DNA of 64,000 nt, taken from Aureispira anguillae (GTDB lineage Bacteria > Bacteroidota > Bacteroidia > Chitinophagales > Saprospiraceae). Positions 26,391 to 36,700 of the stretch are shown one piece after another. Made by a program: the position numbers and the translations under genes. Every line of letters begins with the position of its first letter. Position 1 is the stretch's first letter. Location of the stretch: assembly GCF_026000115.1 (NCBI RefSeq), contig NZ_AP026867.1:4211716-4275715 (forward strand). The letters run 5' to 3'. The notes beneath the pieces were generated by a model. That model saw nothing but the letters and a program-made list of their open reading frames with translations. It made no database searches and was not told the origin of the DNA.

Positions 26391-29300
26391 ATGCTATTTC
26401 GTTTAATTGTTTTGGCAATAAGTCTGGGATTCTGTATCCCTACATTCGCCCAACCCTCCAATGATGATTGTCACAACGCTATTACGCTGCCCATAAGTAG
26501 CAATTGGTGTTCTGCTGTTGGAGCTTATACCAATGTAAATGCTACGCCATCCAATTTTCCTCCTGCTCCTTGTTTTGGTAATACGGGTGGTGATGTTTGG
26601 TTTCGTTTTACGGCAGTAGGAACCGATCTAAATATTACGATTATTGGAGATCAAGCGCCTAGTGCTGGCGGTAGTTTGCAACGCCCTCAGGTTGCCTTAT
26701 ATTCAGGAACTTGCACCAGCTCAGGAGGTAATCTATCCCTATGGCAATGTAGAAGTGCCACAGGCGTAAATAACATTGTAGATCTATACAAGGGAGCCTT
26801 AGTTATTGGACAAAGCTATCTCATCCGAGTGCAAGGCAATTTTAATAATACAGGAACTTTTCAAATTTGCGCACAAAATTACAATGCCCCTGCCCTTCCT
26901 GGTTCTGACTGTAATACAGCCTCTGTACTCTGTGACAAGTCGTCTTTTGTTGTACAAAGTGTTGTAGGAGCAGGAAATGATCCTGATGAGGCAGCAAGTA
27001 GTTGTCTAGGAGGCTTGGGTGGCAACTCTGAGTCCAATTCAACTTGGTTCAAATGGACTTGTGACCAAGCAGGCTCTTTAAGTTTTACCCTAACGCCGAA
27101 CAACCCTTCTGATGATTTGGATTTTGTTTTGTATGAATTGCCCAATGGAATTAACAATTGTGCAGGCAAAAATATTTTGCGTTGTATGGCAGCAGGAGAA
27201 TCGCTCAACAATTACCCCAGCCCTTGCCATGGTCCAACAGGTCTAAATTTTACCGCAACCGATGTCACCGAAACTTCTGGTTGTGCCTTAGGGCAAGACA
27301 ATTGGCTTTCGGCAGTTAATCTGATTGCAGGAAGAAGCTATGCGTTGGTCGTCAATAATTTTTCGGCAACAGGGAATGGCTTTCAAATGGATTTTGGTGG
27401 AACGGCTACTTTTCAAGGCCCTACGGCAGACTTTACAGTGAATAATCCGCCCAACGGCTGCGCCAGTGAAACATGGACGTTTACGGATAATTCTAGTTTT
27501 GCATTTGGCAACTTAACCGCATGGTCTTGGACCTTTGGTACGGGGGCTAGCCCTGCTACTGCCAATACGCAGGGACCGCACCAAGTAACCTATAATACCC
27601 CTGGTCAAAAATCGGTGGTTTTATCGGTCGAAACCAATGAGGGCTGCTTGGTGACTCATGTTGTCCTCATCCAAGTTGATTCTTGTTGCCAAACCGTGAA
27701 TGCCTTACAATATACCACCGCTGCCACGGATGTATTGTGCCGAGACAATCCAAACGGAACGGTCAATGTTACACCTAGCACAACCCATTTAACGCCCTAT
27801 TCTTATCGTTGGTCCACAGGAAATACCAACAGCAGTTTAAATAACCTCTTAGTTGGAAATTATAGCGTGACCATCTCAAATGGCATTTGTAATAGCATTG
27901 ATACCTTAAGCGTTGGCGGGCCTCCTCCTTGGGAACTAACGGACAGTATTACTCGTCCAACCTGTGATGGCGGTACAGACGGTGCCATTCAGGTATTAAC
28001 CGCCAATGGTTCTAATGGAGCCCCATATCAATACAATTGGAACAATACAGGTTTTAACAGCAATGCTTCTTATACGAATCTCTCAAATGGTGTTTATAGT
28101 CTTGTATTGCAAGATGCACAAGGTTGCGATACTACTATTAGCTATACCGTACACGAATTAGAGCTCGAATTGGATTCTATAGGATCTGGAATTATTCACC
28201 CTAGCTGTCACGGCTATTCAGATGGCAGTATACAAGTAGCAGGGCAAAATGGTCTAGCACCTTATTCTTATATTTGGAATCACAATGCAACAGGTGCTTT
28301 TCTCTATAATTTGCCCGCAGGTACTTATTATTTAGATACGATTTGGGATGCCAATCGTTGCCGAAATTGGGCTCCCTTTTCCTTCACCTTAACGGCTCCT
28401 GATTCTATTCAAATTGTTCTGGATAGTGTTTCGGTAAGTTGTACGGGCAACCCTGACGGGCAACTCATTCCAATCGTTACAGGAGGCACCTATGCTTATC
28501 AATATCAATGGTCTAATTTTCAGCAAGACTCTATGGCTACTCATTTAGGGGCAGGGAATTATAACTTAACAGTAACCGATGCGCATAATTGCACTAAAAC
28601 CATCGCTGCATCCTTGACAGAGCCTCCCTTACTAAAGGTTGATTATGAAGTTCGAGATGTCAGTTGTTATGGTTATTCCAATGGCTTAATTCGTATAAAA
28701 GGACAAGGAGGAACCCCCGACCCTAATGGGCTTTATACTTATTCTATGAGCCCTAACAATTTTAGTGCGCTCGATAGTTTTGAAGTGGCAGCAGGTACTT
28801 CCTACAGCCTATATGTTCAAGATGCCGCAGGTTGCATTGCCAATTATAGTCCCGTTGTGGTTAATGAACCTGACCTATTAATCGTTGATGCAGGTCCTGA
28901 CACAACCATCCAATTAGGCGACCATTTTGATGTTGAAGCACAGCTTAGTTTCTTTGATTACTACGATTATCAATGGTCTATCAATACAGGGGATATAGCC
29001 TGTCCTACTTGTCGCAAAACAAGCATTCAACCTGTAGAAGACCAAAAATATTATTCCATCTTAGTAACAACAGCAGCAGGTTGCACAGCAACAGATTCTT
29101 TATTAGTAACGGTAGAAAAAGAACGAAATTTGTTTATTCCTAATGCCTTTTCGCCCAATGGAGATGGAAACAATGATTATCACGATGTTTATACGGGCGA
29201 AGATGTCTATCAAATTAAGAAATACTTAGTTTTTGATCGTTGGGGGAACATGGTTTGTAACAAACAAAATATTCCTAGACATTGGAAAAACTTTGGTTGG

Positions 29301-29417
29301 GATGGTAGATTTAGAGGGCAAGATATGCAAACAGGTGTTTACGTTTATATGATTGAGGTAGAATTTATTGATGGTGTAATTGTTCGCTATTCTGGAGACT
29401 TGTCTTTGTTTAATTGA
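26391..29417 (+). CDS. Giant T9SS type B cargo with PKD and SprB-like repeats
   Basis: A 1008-residue secreted protein. A signal peptide ends at TFAQ, followed by two Cys-rich lectin-like segments (residues of about 25-165 and 170-340, each with a VWFRFT/STWFKWT strand). A PKD domain lies near residues 345-430 (TADFTVNN to FGTGASPATANTQGPHQ). About five SprB-type repeats follow (VLCRDNPNGTVNV, CDGGTDGAIQV, CHGYSDGSIQVAG, CTGNPDGQL, CYGYSNGLIRIKG). The protein ends in the gliding-motility-associated CHU_C domain (IPNAFSPNGDGNNDYH, FDRWGN, GWDGRFRGQ, GVYVYMI). It is exported by T9SS and anchored at the surface; an adhesin or gliding role is likely but not proven. Monocistronic. Confidence 0.9.
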   Translation: MLFRLIVLAISLGFCIPTFAQPSNDDCHNAITLPISSNWCSAVGAYTNVNATPSNFPPAPCFGNTGGDVWFRFTAVGTDLNITIIGDQAPSAGGSLQRPQVALYSGTCTSSGGNLSLWQCRSATGVNNIVDLYKGALVIGQSYLIRVQGNFNNTGTFQICAQNYNAPALPGSDCNTASVLCDKSSFVVQSVVGAGNDPDEAASSCLGGLGGNSESNSTWFKWTCDQAGSLSFTLTPNNPSDDLDFVLYELPNGINNCAGKNILRCMAAGESLNNYPSPCHGPTGLNFTATDVTETSGCALGQDNWLSAVNLIAGRSYALVVNNFSATGNGFQMDFGGTATFQGPTADFTVNNPPNGCASETWTFTDNSSFAFGNLTAWSWTFGTGASPATANTQGPHQVTYNTPGQKSVVLSVETNEGCLVTHVVLIQVDSCCQTVNALQYTTAATDVLCRDNPNGTVNVTPSTTHLTPYSYRWSTGNTNSSLNNLLVGNYSVTISNGICNSIDTLSVGGPPPWELTDSITRPTCDGGTDGAIQVLTANGSNGAPYQYNWNNTGFNSNASYTNLSNGVYSLVLQDAQGCDTTISYTVHELELELDSIGSGIIHPSCHGYSDGSIQVAGQNGLAPYSYIWNHNATGAFLYNLPAGTYYLDTIWDANRCRNWAPFSFTLTAPDSIQIVLDSVSVSCTGNPDGQLIPIVTGGTYAYQYQWSNFQQDSMATHLGAGNYNLTVTDAHNCTKTIAASLTEPPLLKVDYEVRDVSCYGYSNGLIRIKGQGGTPDPNGLYTYSMSPNNFSALDSFEVAAGTSYSLYVQDAAGCIANYSPVVVNEPDLLIVDAGPDTTIQLGDHFDVEAQLSFFDYYDYQWSINTGDIACPTCRKTSIQPVEDQKYYSILVTTAAGCTATDSLLVTVEKERNLFIPNAFSPNGDGNNDYHDVYTGEDVYQIKKYLVFDRWGNMVCNKQNIPRHWKNFGWDGRFRGQDMQTGVYVYMIEVEFIDGVIVRYSGDLSLFN

Positions 29418-29436
29418 TCCCTCTAGCTGTTTGATA

Positions 29437-29476
29437 GAATGGGCTAATTGGAAATGCCTTTTTAATTAGCCCATTC
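29437..29476. terminator. Bidirectional terminator between convergent genes
   Basis: A perfect 13-bp stem (GAATGGGCTAATT and complement) with a T-rich loop, 20 bp after the giant cargo gene and just before the end of the papain-fold gene on the other strand. Confidence 0.75.
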
Positions 29477-29481
29477 AACAC

Positions 29482-30198
29482 TTATTTTCGCATTGCTATA
29501 GGCGTACCTTTGATCCAATGATTAATCAAATCTTTATTTCCCAATAAATCCCCCACAACAAATAATTTAGATTTTCCCAATACAATAGATGTATTCCACA
29601 GTTCCCTACTTACTTGTTTATTCCCAGAATAACTGGCGTGTACAAAATACAACTGAGTCGCTGTTTTCCACAAATAGCCAACATGGGTATCTAAGCCCAC
29701 AATATAGAGACCTTCTTCCTGCTTATCCATATAAGTTTTTAAATGTGCCAATTTGTTAAATACTTGAATGCTCTTTGAGGCACATAAACTTCTAATAATA
29801 ATAGAAGCAGCCTGTTGCGCCAACTTAACACGAGGCAAAGAGAAACCACAATGTTCTAAGGTGGTTGTAACAAAATAACCACAAGCAATTTTCCCTTTTC
29901 TCGGTTGCTCGGTTATCCCGTTAAAATCCCATGTGGTACCATACCAATACCCAAAAACACTATCAGTTAAGTTTTTGTACAAATATTCTTTTGCCATTTT
30001 TTGGAGCAGGGGCAATTTTTGAGGGCTTTTTTTCCAATCTTTTTCGTAAGAGAATCTCTTTTGGTGAATTCTATTTCTCGTTTCACCATAAGCGACCAAA
30101 TGGTTTGTCACATCAAACTGTTTATAAGCAACATATTCTTTGATGACGATACAAATAGCAATACTAAGTATTGTTGTCCAAATTAAGATTCTATTCAT
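29482..30198 (-). CDS. Predicted papain-fold (NlpC/P60-like) membrane-anchored protein
   Basis: A 238-residue protein with one N-terminal membrane segment (residues 4-20). The rest suggests a papain-like hydrolase: C106 at the start of a helix after GKIAC (GYFVTTTLEHCGFSLPRV), H172 in GLDTHVGYLWK, and a second strand with YFVHAS (H187). That order, Cys helix then His strand, is the NlpC/P60 and YiiX pattern. The family is not certain. It begins 13 bp after the CapA-like gene stops, so the two form an operon, suggesting a joint envelope function. Confidence 0.55.
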   Translation of the reverse strand: MNRILIWTTILSIAICIVIKEYVAYKQFDVTNHLVAYGETRNRIHQKRFSYEKDWKKSPQKLPLLQKMAKEYLYKNLTDSVFGYWYGTTWDFNGITEQPRKGKIACGYFVTTTLEHCGFSLPRVKLAQQAASIIIRSLCASKSIQVFNKLAHLKTYMDKQEEGLYIVGLDTHVGYLWKTATQLYFVHASYSGNKQVSRELWNTSIVLGKSKLFVVGDLLGNKDLINHWIKGTPIAMRK

Positions 30199-30211
30199 GT
30201 TTTATTACGTC

Positions 30212-31513
30212 TTACTTTTTGTATTGAGTCCTCTTTTTTTTGGGAGTTAATGGGAGTACAGCCCCCAAATCCTCCAACGTTACTTTTCGTTCTTTGCTCT
30301 GCCACCGCCCCAAATGTTTACGCATTCGCTGGGCAGTTGCTTTCATGGAGTGCCACTGTCGATCCATCATCAATAGATGCTTTTTGGGTGCATTTTCAAA
30401 AGCAGTAACAGGGATCACAGCATAGGTCCAATCAAAGCCTCTTTTTAATTTAAAATTATACCTTCCTTGGATGTAACGCCAAGCCAACACGTAATCGTGT
30501 TGCCCTATAATCGTTTGATTGGTTCGGCTATTTTTGATCAATTCTAACTCAAAAATCAACCCTATATCTGTATTGGTTTTGTATTGATTAGAAATAAAAT
30601 TCCCTAAGGAATAAGCCACCAAAACCTCTCTAAACTGTGTTGAGTCTTCTTGCCACAAGGTATCTGTCTTGATGGGTTCTATCACATGAGGATGTGCGCC
30701 AATGACTACATCTACCCCATTTTCCCACAAAAACCGTGCGTAAGCAGCCTGTCTTTGGTTTTCTTCCAATTTGTACTCATCTCCCCAATGCATGATGGCA
30801 ATAATCATGTCGGGTTGCGCTTCTTTTGCTTTTACAATGTCCTTATAAATTTGGTTTTGTTCAATCAAATTCACAACGCAAGGTTTGCGTGTACGCACCC
30901 CATTGGTCGCATAAGTATAGTTCAAAAATGCCAATTTAAAATTGGCACCATCTACTTTTTTTTCGACAATTAATGGATACAAATCATCTCGTTCTGCTTG
31001 ATTTTTAAAGGTTCCTGTATGTAAGATCCCCAAAGAATCCAAAACATCAATGGTGTGTGTCACACCATAAGCAAGGTTATCATTAGAATGATTATTGCAG
31101 GTTGTCAACAAATCGAAACCTGCATCTTTTAGATAAGTTGCCAAAGCATCTGGCGAACGAAACATAGGGAACCCCGTATAACGCCCTTTATCATTAAGGG
31201 TAAGCTCTAAGTTTCCAATGGTCAAATCGGCTGCTTCTAAAATTGGTTTTACATAGCGAAAACAAGTTTCATAATTGAAGTCGCTCATATCCGTACTCTT
31301 CATATTCGAAGCCGTCCCTGCTGCCGAATGGAGCTGGCTTTTATGCCCCATTATATCCCCAACAAAAGAAAGTTTTAACCGATGAATACTATCTTTAGAA
31401 CTTATAGCAATACCTTTAGGGCTTGGTTTCAAACGAATACTTGCTGAAGAATCGCTAGAATCTATGCACGAAATCCCTACCAATACTAGTAATATAGAAA
31501 ATATCGTTCTCAT
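30212..31513 (-). CDS. CapA-family (poly-gamma-glutamate synthesis type) lipoprotein
   Basis: A 433-residue protein with a lipoprotein signal (VLVGISC). The calcineurin-like CapA domain shows LSFVGDIMGH, TIGNLELTL, TTCNNHSNDN, AIMHWGDEY and VVIGAHPHVIEP, which supply the metal-binding Asp, Asn and His residues. CapA proteins act in poly-gamma-glutamate capsule handling in Bacillus, but most homologues are uncharacterised metallophosphatase-fold proteins. There is no capB or capC nearby. A -7-like TAAGTTTG lies on the minus strand at 31537-31544. Confidence 0.85.
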   Translation of the reverse strand: MRTIFSILLVLVGISCIDSSDSSASIRLKPSPKGIAISSKDSIHRLKLSFVGDIMGHKSQLHSAAGTASNMKSTDMSDFNYETCFRYVKPILEAADLTIGNLELTLNDKGRYTGFPMFRSPDALATYLKDAGFDLLTTCNNHSNDNLAYGVTHTIDVLDSLGILHTGTFKNQAERDDLYPLIVEKKVDGANFKLAFLNYTYATNGVRTRKPCVVNLIEQNQIYKDIVKAKEAQPDMIIAIMHWGDEYKLEENQRQAAYARFLWENGVDVVIGAHPHVIEPIKTDTLWQEDSTQFREVLVAYSLGNFISNQYKTNTDIGLIFELELIKNSRTNQTIIGQHDYVLAWRYIQGRYNFKLKRGFDWTYAVIPVTAFENAPKKHLLMMDRQWHSMKATAQRMRKHLGRWQSKERKVTLEDLGAVLPLTPKKKRTQYKK

Positions 31514-31536
31514 AATTGATATTAATTAGGAATCGA

Positions 31537-31544
31537 CAAACTTA
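31537..31544 (-). promoter_or_regulatory. Candidate -7 promoter element of the CapA-like operon
   Basis: The minus strand reads TAAGTTTG, matching TAnnTTTG, 24 nt from the start codon. A TTTTTG lies 24 nt further upstream, slightly far for the -33 element. Confidence 0.4.
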
Positions 31545-31652
31545 ATCATATTCTTTTTAGTTCTTGTTCAAAAAGTTAAATTTTATCCTTTAGTACAAAT
31601 TTCTAAATACTTTTTAATCGAGTCTTTTAGCGATCTTCTTTTTCAAATTTTC

Positions 31653-31676
31653 GCCTTGATAGCGTTGCTATCAGGC
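31653..31676. repeat. Extragenic palindrome, family member 1
   Basis: A stem of GCC plus TGATAGC paired with GCTATCA plus GGC, with one bulged T and a 3-nt loop, inside a TTC...AAA...TCGCC context also seen at 37485-37500. It resembles the hairpin at 58946-58968. Confidence 0.5.
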
Positions 31677-31771
31677 TGTAATTTTCATCGAATCTCATCT
31701 AAAACGCTCTGTAAAAACCATCCATAACTTTTGTTACACTATATTTAGTAATCACTCATACCCTATTATAA

Positions 31772-31805
31772 AGCATCCTGAATTTTAGTTAAAATTCAGG
31801 ATGCT
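31772..31805 (-). terminator. Terminator after the 31834-32367 gene
   Basis: A perfect 16-bp stem with a 2-nt loop. It lies 29 bp beyond the stop of the minus-strand gene; T-rich sequence occurs on both sides. Confidence 0.7.
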
Positions 31806-31833
31806 TGTTTTTTACTTGCTTTACAGATTGCTT

Positions 31834-32367
31834 TTAACGATAAGTAATGGTATACCAATTGTCTTCATAGCCTTCCCCTACAGAAGATTTTTCATCATCT
31901 CTAGTCGTTCTCACACCAACTCGGAACAAACGGATAAAAGCGGTTAAAAATCCTCTTGTAAAATCACTAGCATAAGGAGTATAAGATTGTACGATAATCT
32001 TTTTTTCTTCTACATTATGGCTTACAATCTTTAAAAAACCAACGTACCCATTTCGATGATTCATATCATAAGTCATTGGCAAAGCAGCTAACAGTTTTTC
32101 GAGCGTATCCAAACCATCTGGAAGCACAGCCGTTTCAGGAACGGCTTTTCCCAAATCAAAAAGGGTATTGGGACCATATTGTTTCAGTACTTTTTGATAA
32201 AAATTAGCTAATTTTTGTGTACTGTACCAGCCCATCACTTGAGGATCTATAATCCCTTCTTCGGCAAAAATGTTTAATAGGTTTTTCTTCACAAAAGTAG
32301 GTCTTGCAAAAATAGAGGGAAAGACGGCTGCACCTACAAATTCAGCAGTAGCATCAAATGTTTTCAT
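31834..32367 (-). CDS. Conserved hypothetical protein
   Basis: A 177-residue soluble protein with no signal or membrane segment that I could not assign to a family. The pattern of a helical segment with WYSTQKLANFYQKVL, then GPNTLFDLGKAVPE, then a later RNGYVGFL strand and a beta end resembles, loosely, the heme-NO-binding/DUF2378 type of small alpha-beta sensor proteins. That is only an impression. It stands alone, with a strong terminator. Confidence 0.6.
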   Translation of the reverse strand: MKTFDATAEFVGAAVFPSIFARPTFVKKNLLNIFAEEGIIDPQVMGWYSTQKLANFYQKVLKQYGPNTLFDLGKAVPETAVLPDGLDTLEKLLAALPMTYDMNHRNGYVGFLKIVSHNVEEKKIIVQSYTPYASDFTRGFLTAFIRLFRVGVRTTRDDEKSSVGEGYEDNWYTITYR

Positions 32368-32594
32368 TATCCTAGGGTTTATTCCATCAAATATTCTTTA
32401 AAAGAATACAAAAATAAAAAAACATTCTGCATTTTAAATAAAAAGCAATATTTACATCTAACTATTTAAGCAAAATTCCATCTAAGGTTTGGCTGCTTTT
32501 TGATTTTGATGGAGCATATAAAATTCATAACTATACACATAATCAATAGCAACATCCTCAAAAAAGCAATTTATCCAATATCTCCCCCTAACCG

Positions 32595-33548
32595 TCATTC
32601 CTTCGCTTCAAATACCTGCTTGAATTCTTCTAGCAGTTCAGATACTTCCTTTTTTTTATATTTTCGAGAGAAGTGAACAGGAATTGCTATTTTAACCGCT
32701 GCTTCACGCATCACCTTAGCAGACATAGAAGCATAGCTATGAAAATTAAGTTTTGCCTGCTCTTGGTCTTCATTTTTATAAAAACTTTCAATAAATACTT
32801 TTTCACATTGAAAGAAATGCTGTTTTATCTTAGCGTGATTGGCAGCATTGGCAGCATGATCCATGATAATTCCTAAAGAGTCACCTTTTTGTACATATAA
32901 AAGATGAAATAAATCTTCTGCCTTATGTGCTTTTCCCTCTATTAAAATGGATTGATTTTTTAATTTTTGTTCAAAGGCGACCTTAAGTTCTTTGATCCAC
33001 TGCCCCCCACCAAAATTACTCTTTGTCAAATCTATTTTTATGGTATCCCTTTCTTTAAATTGATAGGCAATCGATGGCGTTTTATGATCCAAAATAAGAC
33101 AAGAAACCACAAACGAGGAGTCATCAAAGATTGTATTGCCTACCATCATGCCCACCTCTTTCAAATCCCACAAGGGAGGTACCACTTCAAAAACTTTAAT
33201 TGCTTGTTCGGATTGAATTTCTCTAATCTCATACACAATCGCTCCTGCATCAACAAGATTCCAAGTATACCCCTTAAGTTTTGCCTGAACCTGCGCAGCA
33301 ATGCCCTTGGGTCCACAGACAATCACTCTCCTTTGGATGCCAATCTGATGCCGAATAATCGTATCAAAATTAATAAAATGATCAATATGGGTATGACTGA
33401 TAAAGATTGCCTTGGTATTCTGTACCTCTTTAACGGTTAAATCACTAGCATCTCCACATTCACAAATATAATTCCATGGATGATTGTCTTTTTTGACCAA
33501 AATGGAAATATCTTCTCCCATTTTACTCTTTATTTCTGATTTGAACAT
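32595..33548 (-). CDS. RNase Z-like metallo-beta-lactamase-fold hydrolase
   Basis: A 317-residue MBL-fold protein. The metal motif is SHTHIDHF at residues 51-58 (H52, H54, D56, H57). Later candidate ligands are in MDHAANAANH and in the C-terminal IPVHFSRKY, where RNase Z proteins have their last His. The N-terminal signature of true RNase Z is not obvious. It may process tRNA 3' ends or hydrolyse another phosphodiester or ester. A second Met at residue 10 (MGEDISILV) could be the real start. Confidence 0.75.
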   Translation of the reverse strand: MFKSEIKSKMGEDISILVKKDNHPWNYICECGDASDLTVKEVQNTKAIFISHTHIDHFINFDTIIRHQIGIQRRVIVCGPKGIAAQVQAKLKGYTWNLVDAGAIVYEIREIQSEQAIKVFEVVPPLWDLKEVGMMVGNTIFDDSSFVVSCLILDHKTPSIAYQFKERDTIKIDLTKSNFGGGQWIKELKVAFEQKLKNQSILIEGKAHKAEDLFHLLYVQKGDSLGIIMDHAANAANHAKIKQHFFQCEKVFIESFYKNEDQEQAKLNFHSYASMSAKVMREAAVKIAIPVHFSRKYKKKEVSELLEEFKQVFEAKE

Positions 33549-33663
33549 AGGGTTTATTTTTATTCGTTTTCAATTTTTCATCTCTCCATTATTAAGGGCA
33601 ATCGATGGCATAAAAGTTCCTTGTCCCCTTAGTAAAACATGAAAAATCATTCGACAAGTTAAA

Positions 33664-33694
33664 AGCCTCACAAAGCAAGTTACTTTGTAAGGCT
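33664..33694 (-). terminator. Terminator after the 33734-37186 gene
   Basis: An 11-bp stem with one mismatch (AGCCT and ACAAAG arms) and a 7-nt loop, 40 bp after the stop. The T tract on the minus strand is short. Confidence 0.55.
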
Positions 33695-33733
33695 CTTAAA
33701 TAGAAAGCGACTGAACAAACACGTTTAATCCAA

Positions 33734-36700
33734 TTATTGTTTAATCACTTTTTGAGTAATGTATTTTTGAGCGTTTCCTATTGTTACAAAATAAACTCCA
33801 ACAGGATATTCGCTTAAATCTATACCCATTTTCTTTTGAGTAGTATTGGTTGTTAATAAGGTTCGTCCCATATTATCCAATATTTTCACTTCAATTGCTT
33901 CAACAAAGGCTTTTTCAATGTATAACCATCCATTTGTTGGATTAGGATAACAAGTGAGTCCTAATTCTTCTTTTAATTGGTTAATAGCAATAACATTTAC
34001 ATTGGTGCAAGTTGAGGTAATAGAATTGATGCCATCGCTAATCATCACGGCATAATTTCCATTCGCTGTTGGGGTAAAACTCTGCCCTGTTGCTCCCATG
34101 ATAAAGGAATTTCCATTGCCACAATCAATCCATTGGTAAATAATATTAGGACCTGCTTCCTGAGCCGTTAGGGTCGTTCCATTTTGAGTTATAACAGCGT
34201 TCAACGTATTGGTACAACAACTCAAAGCTGCAATCATATTATTTGGACAAATACCCGATCCACCTAAGGCACGCACCAGAATTTGATAACAAGTTCCTTG
34301 CAATAATCCATTTACTAACAAAGAGCTATCTTGCAAAGGAACAGTCGTCCATGTTACCCCAGAGTCCAAGCTATATTCCCAAGCCGTTGCTCCCATTACT
34401 TGCCCCCACTCAAAAAGAACAGCACTCGTTGGCGTTGTAGCCAAACCACAATTCATGATAGGAGCGCTAAGATCACTCAATACTGTAATCTCAATAGAAT
34501 CTGTCCTTACACAGCCCCCTTCATCAACTACTACCTTATAATTAGTTGTTCCAAATGGATTGGCATTAGGATTGTAAATGGAGGAATTATTTAAACTATT
34601 ACTAGGCATCCAATTATAGGTAATAGGTCCAAAAGAAGCTGTATTGTTAGGCGTAAAACGATAAGCGTCATTAGTCGCTGACCAAACGCTTCCATTCCTT
34701 CCTGGCACTGCCAGTCCCATGGTTCCATCTATATTTTCAATTCCTTGGGTGGTTGCTCCATCTGGCAAAACACTAATGGTGTATATGTCAATAAGATTGG
34801 TTGATTCGTGCAAGACAATTTGAGCGGTAACAGCATTGGCACCTCCAAACCTAGATACATTCGTAAAATTAATCACCAATTGGCGATTAGGGCTAGTCCC
34901 TACTGTAAAATAGTCTATTGCTCCTCCATTGCTAGGATTTAAGTCTTCCCAAGCAAGTGCAATTAGATTATTAGGTATAGAAGCATCGGGCAATACTTGT
35001 CCAGCACAACATCCAGTACTACTAGCACTCGTGCCAGCCAAATCAAAAGTAATAAAACCATTGGAGCTAATTCTGAATTGATTATAGGTATTACAATAAA
35101 AATCAAAATCAAATCCTATGGGTAAATTTGCAGAAAAAGCATCGTCCCCTAATGATACATTCGTCCCAGTTCCCACAACAGGCGCAAAGAGAATAGAGTC
35201 TACCTGATAATTATTGCACCCCATCGAGTCTATAGAGAAAAGAGTATCGGTAAGCACTGCCATTAACGGTATGGTATCTCCAGAACAAACGGTATCAGCA
35301 CTAGTCGTTAATTGCAAGAAGCCTGGTCGCCAATATAAGGTTATATCCGCAGAGTCTACACACAGACCATTGGCATAATTAACCTGATAGGTAACCGAAT
35401 CATTGGGGTTGCCGCTCAATATTGCCAAAGAGGTAGCACTATTAGTATTCGTCAAGCTAGTTAGATAATTAGCAGGTGTCGCCGTCCAAGTATAACTACC
35501 TCCCAATGCATTACCATTGGCAAAATCGGTAGACAATAAAACGCTATCTTGTTGTCCATTGGGACACAAAACAACACTCGATGAATTTAGAATCAAACCT
35601 AATGGTAAATTTTCAAAATAAATAACGACTTCATCTGTAACCACACAAGTCCCCGAAGTATAAGTAACCTCTAAAACAATAGAATCGCCGTTTTGAGTAG
35701 TTGTAGGGATATGAACAATAGGATTGGCAATGGTACTATCAGAAAAGGTAACCGCAACGCCACTAACTTGCCCCCAGCTATATGTTCCCATTCCATTAGA
35801 ACTAACGGCTTTGCTATTAAGTGGAATACTCAGCGCTCCTCCTGGACAATAAGTATCAACAATAGCAGCTGCGGGTGCTGAACAATCTGTTATCGTGTCT
35901 ATTTCTCTTTTATCAATAAAGCTTTTTATCCCCATTACATTCAAACCATAATTTAATAGTTGTGCACCTTTAAAAGGGGCTGCATTATCGGTGAGCGTTA
36001 TAGTTATAACATTAGAACCTACCTGAGCTGTTGAGGTATTGATTTGTATCAAAGCTCGAACACTATCAGGGCGATATCCTCCCGCTGTATCCAGTACAAT
36101 GCTCCAGTTTCCCGCACCAACCATACGGTCTAAATTGGTATTGCTAGAATCTATTAAAACAGGATTCCCTTCTGGATCGTACGCTATTATTTCAAAAGAA
36201 AGCGCCTGCCCAGCACAAACTTCAAAAGAATTATTAGCTACATTATAGGTGCCGCCAGAAACTGCATTGGGGCTTGTAGCAACAGCAACGGGAGCATTAG
36301 CTATGGCATTATTATAAACGATAAATGCGGCATCCCGTTGAACATAACCAATGGTATCCCCATTCAAAATTTGATAGACCGTTATGGCAGTTATGGCAAA
36401 TTGCGATTGACTAGAATCTAAACAAAAGGTCATTTGCCCTGTGCTTTGATCAAATCCCAGAGAATTGGCAGGATTTGTATAAAAGGGCTGAGTAGGAGAT
36501 AAACCAGCAATATTAGAAATACAGTTGTTAGCGCCTTGCAATGGACAAGTCAAGGCATAATGTAAGCTATCACCTTCGGGGTCCAGTACGCCATAACTAT
36601 AATTGTAACATTCTCCTGCTTCCAAATAAGCAATTGGACTAATCGTAAAAACAGGAGAACTATTGCAAATGGTATTGTTAATCATTGCCTCGATATACAT

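Larger units (their letters stand above)
31514..31833. other. Intergenic region with promoter, palindrome and terminator
   Basis: About 320 bp containing the probable capA-like promoter (31537-31544), the extragenic palindrome at 31653-31676 and the stem-loop at 31772-31805. No gene. Confidence 0.6.

Noticed and set aside
32967-33440. 157-codon plus-strand ORF
   Set aside because: Antisense to the RNase Z-like gene; no signal, domain or plausible start context.
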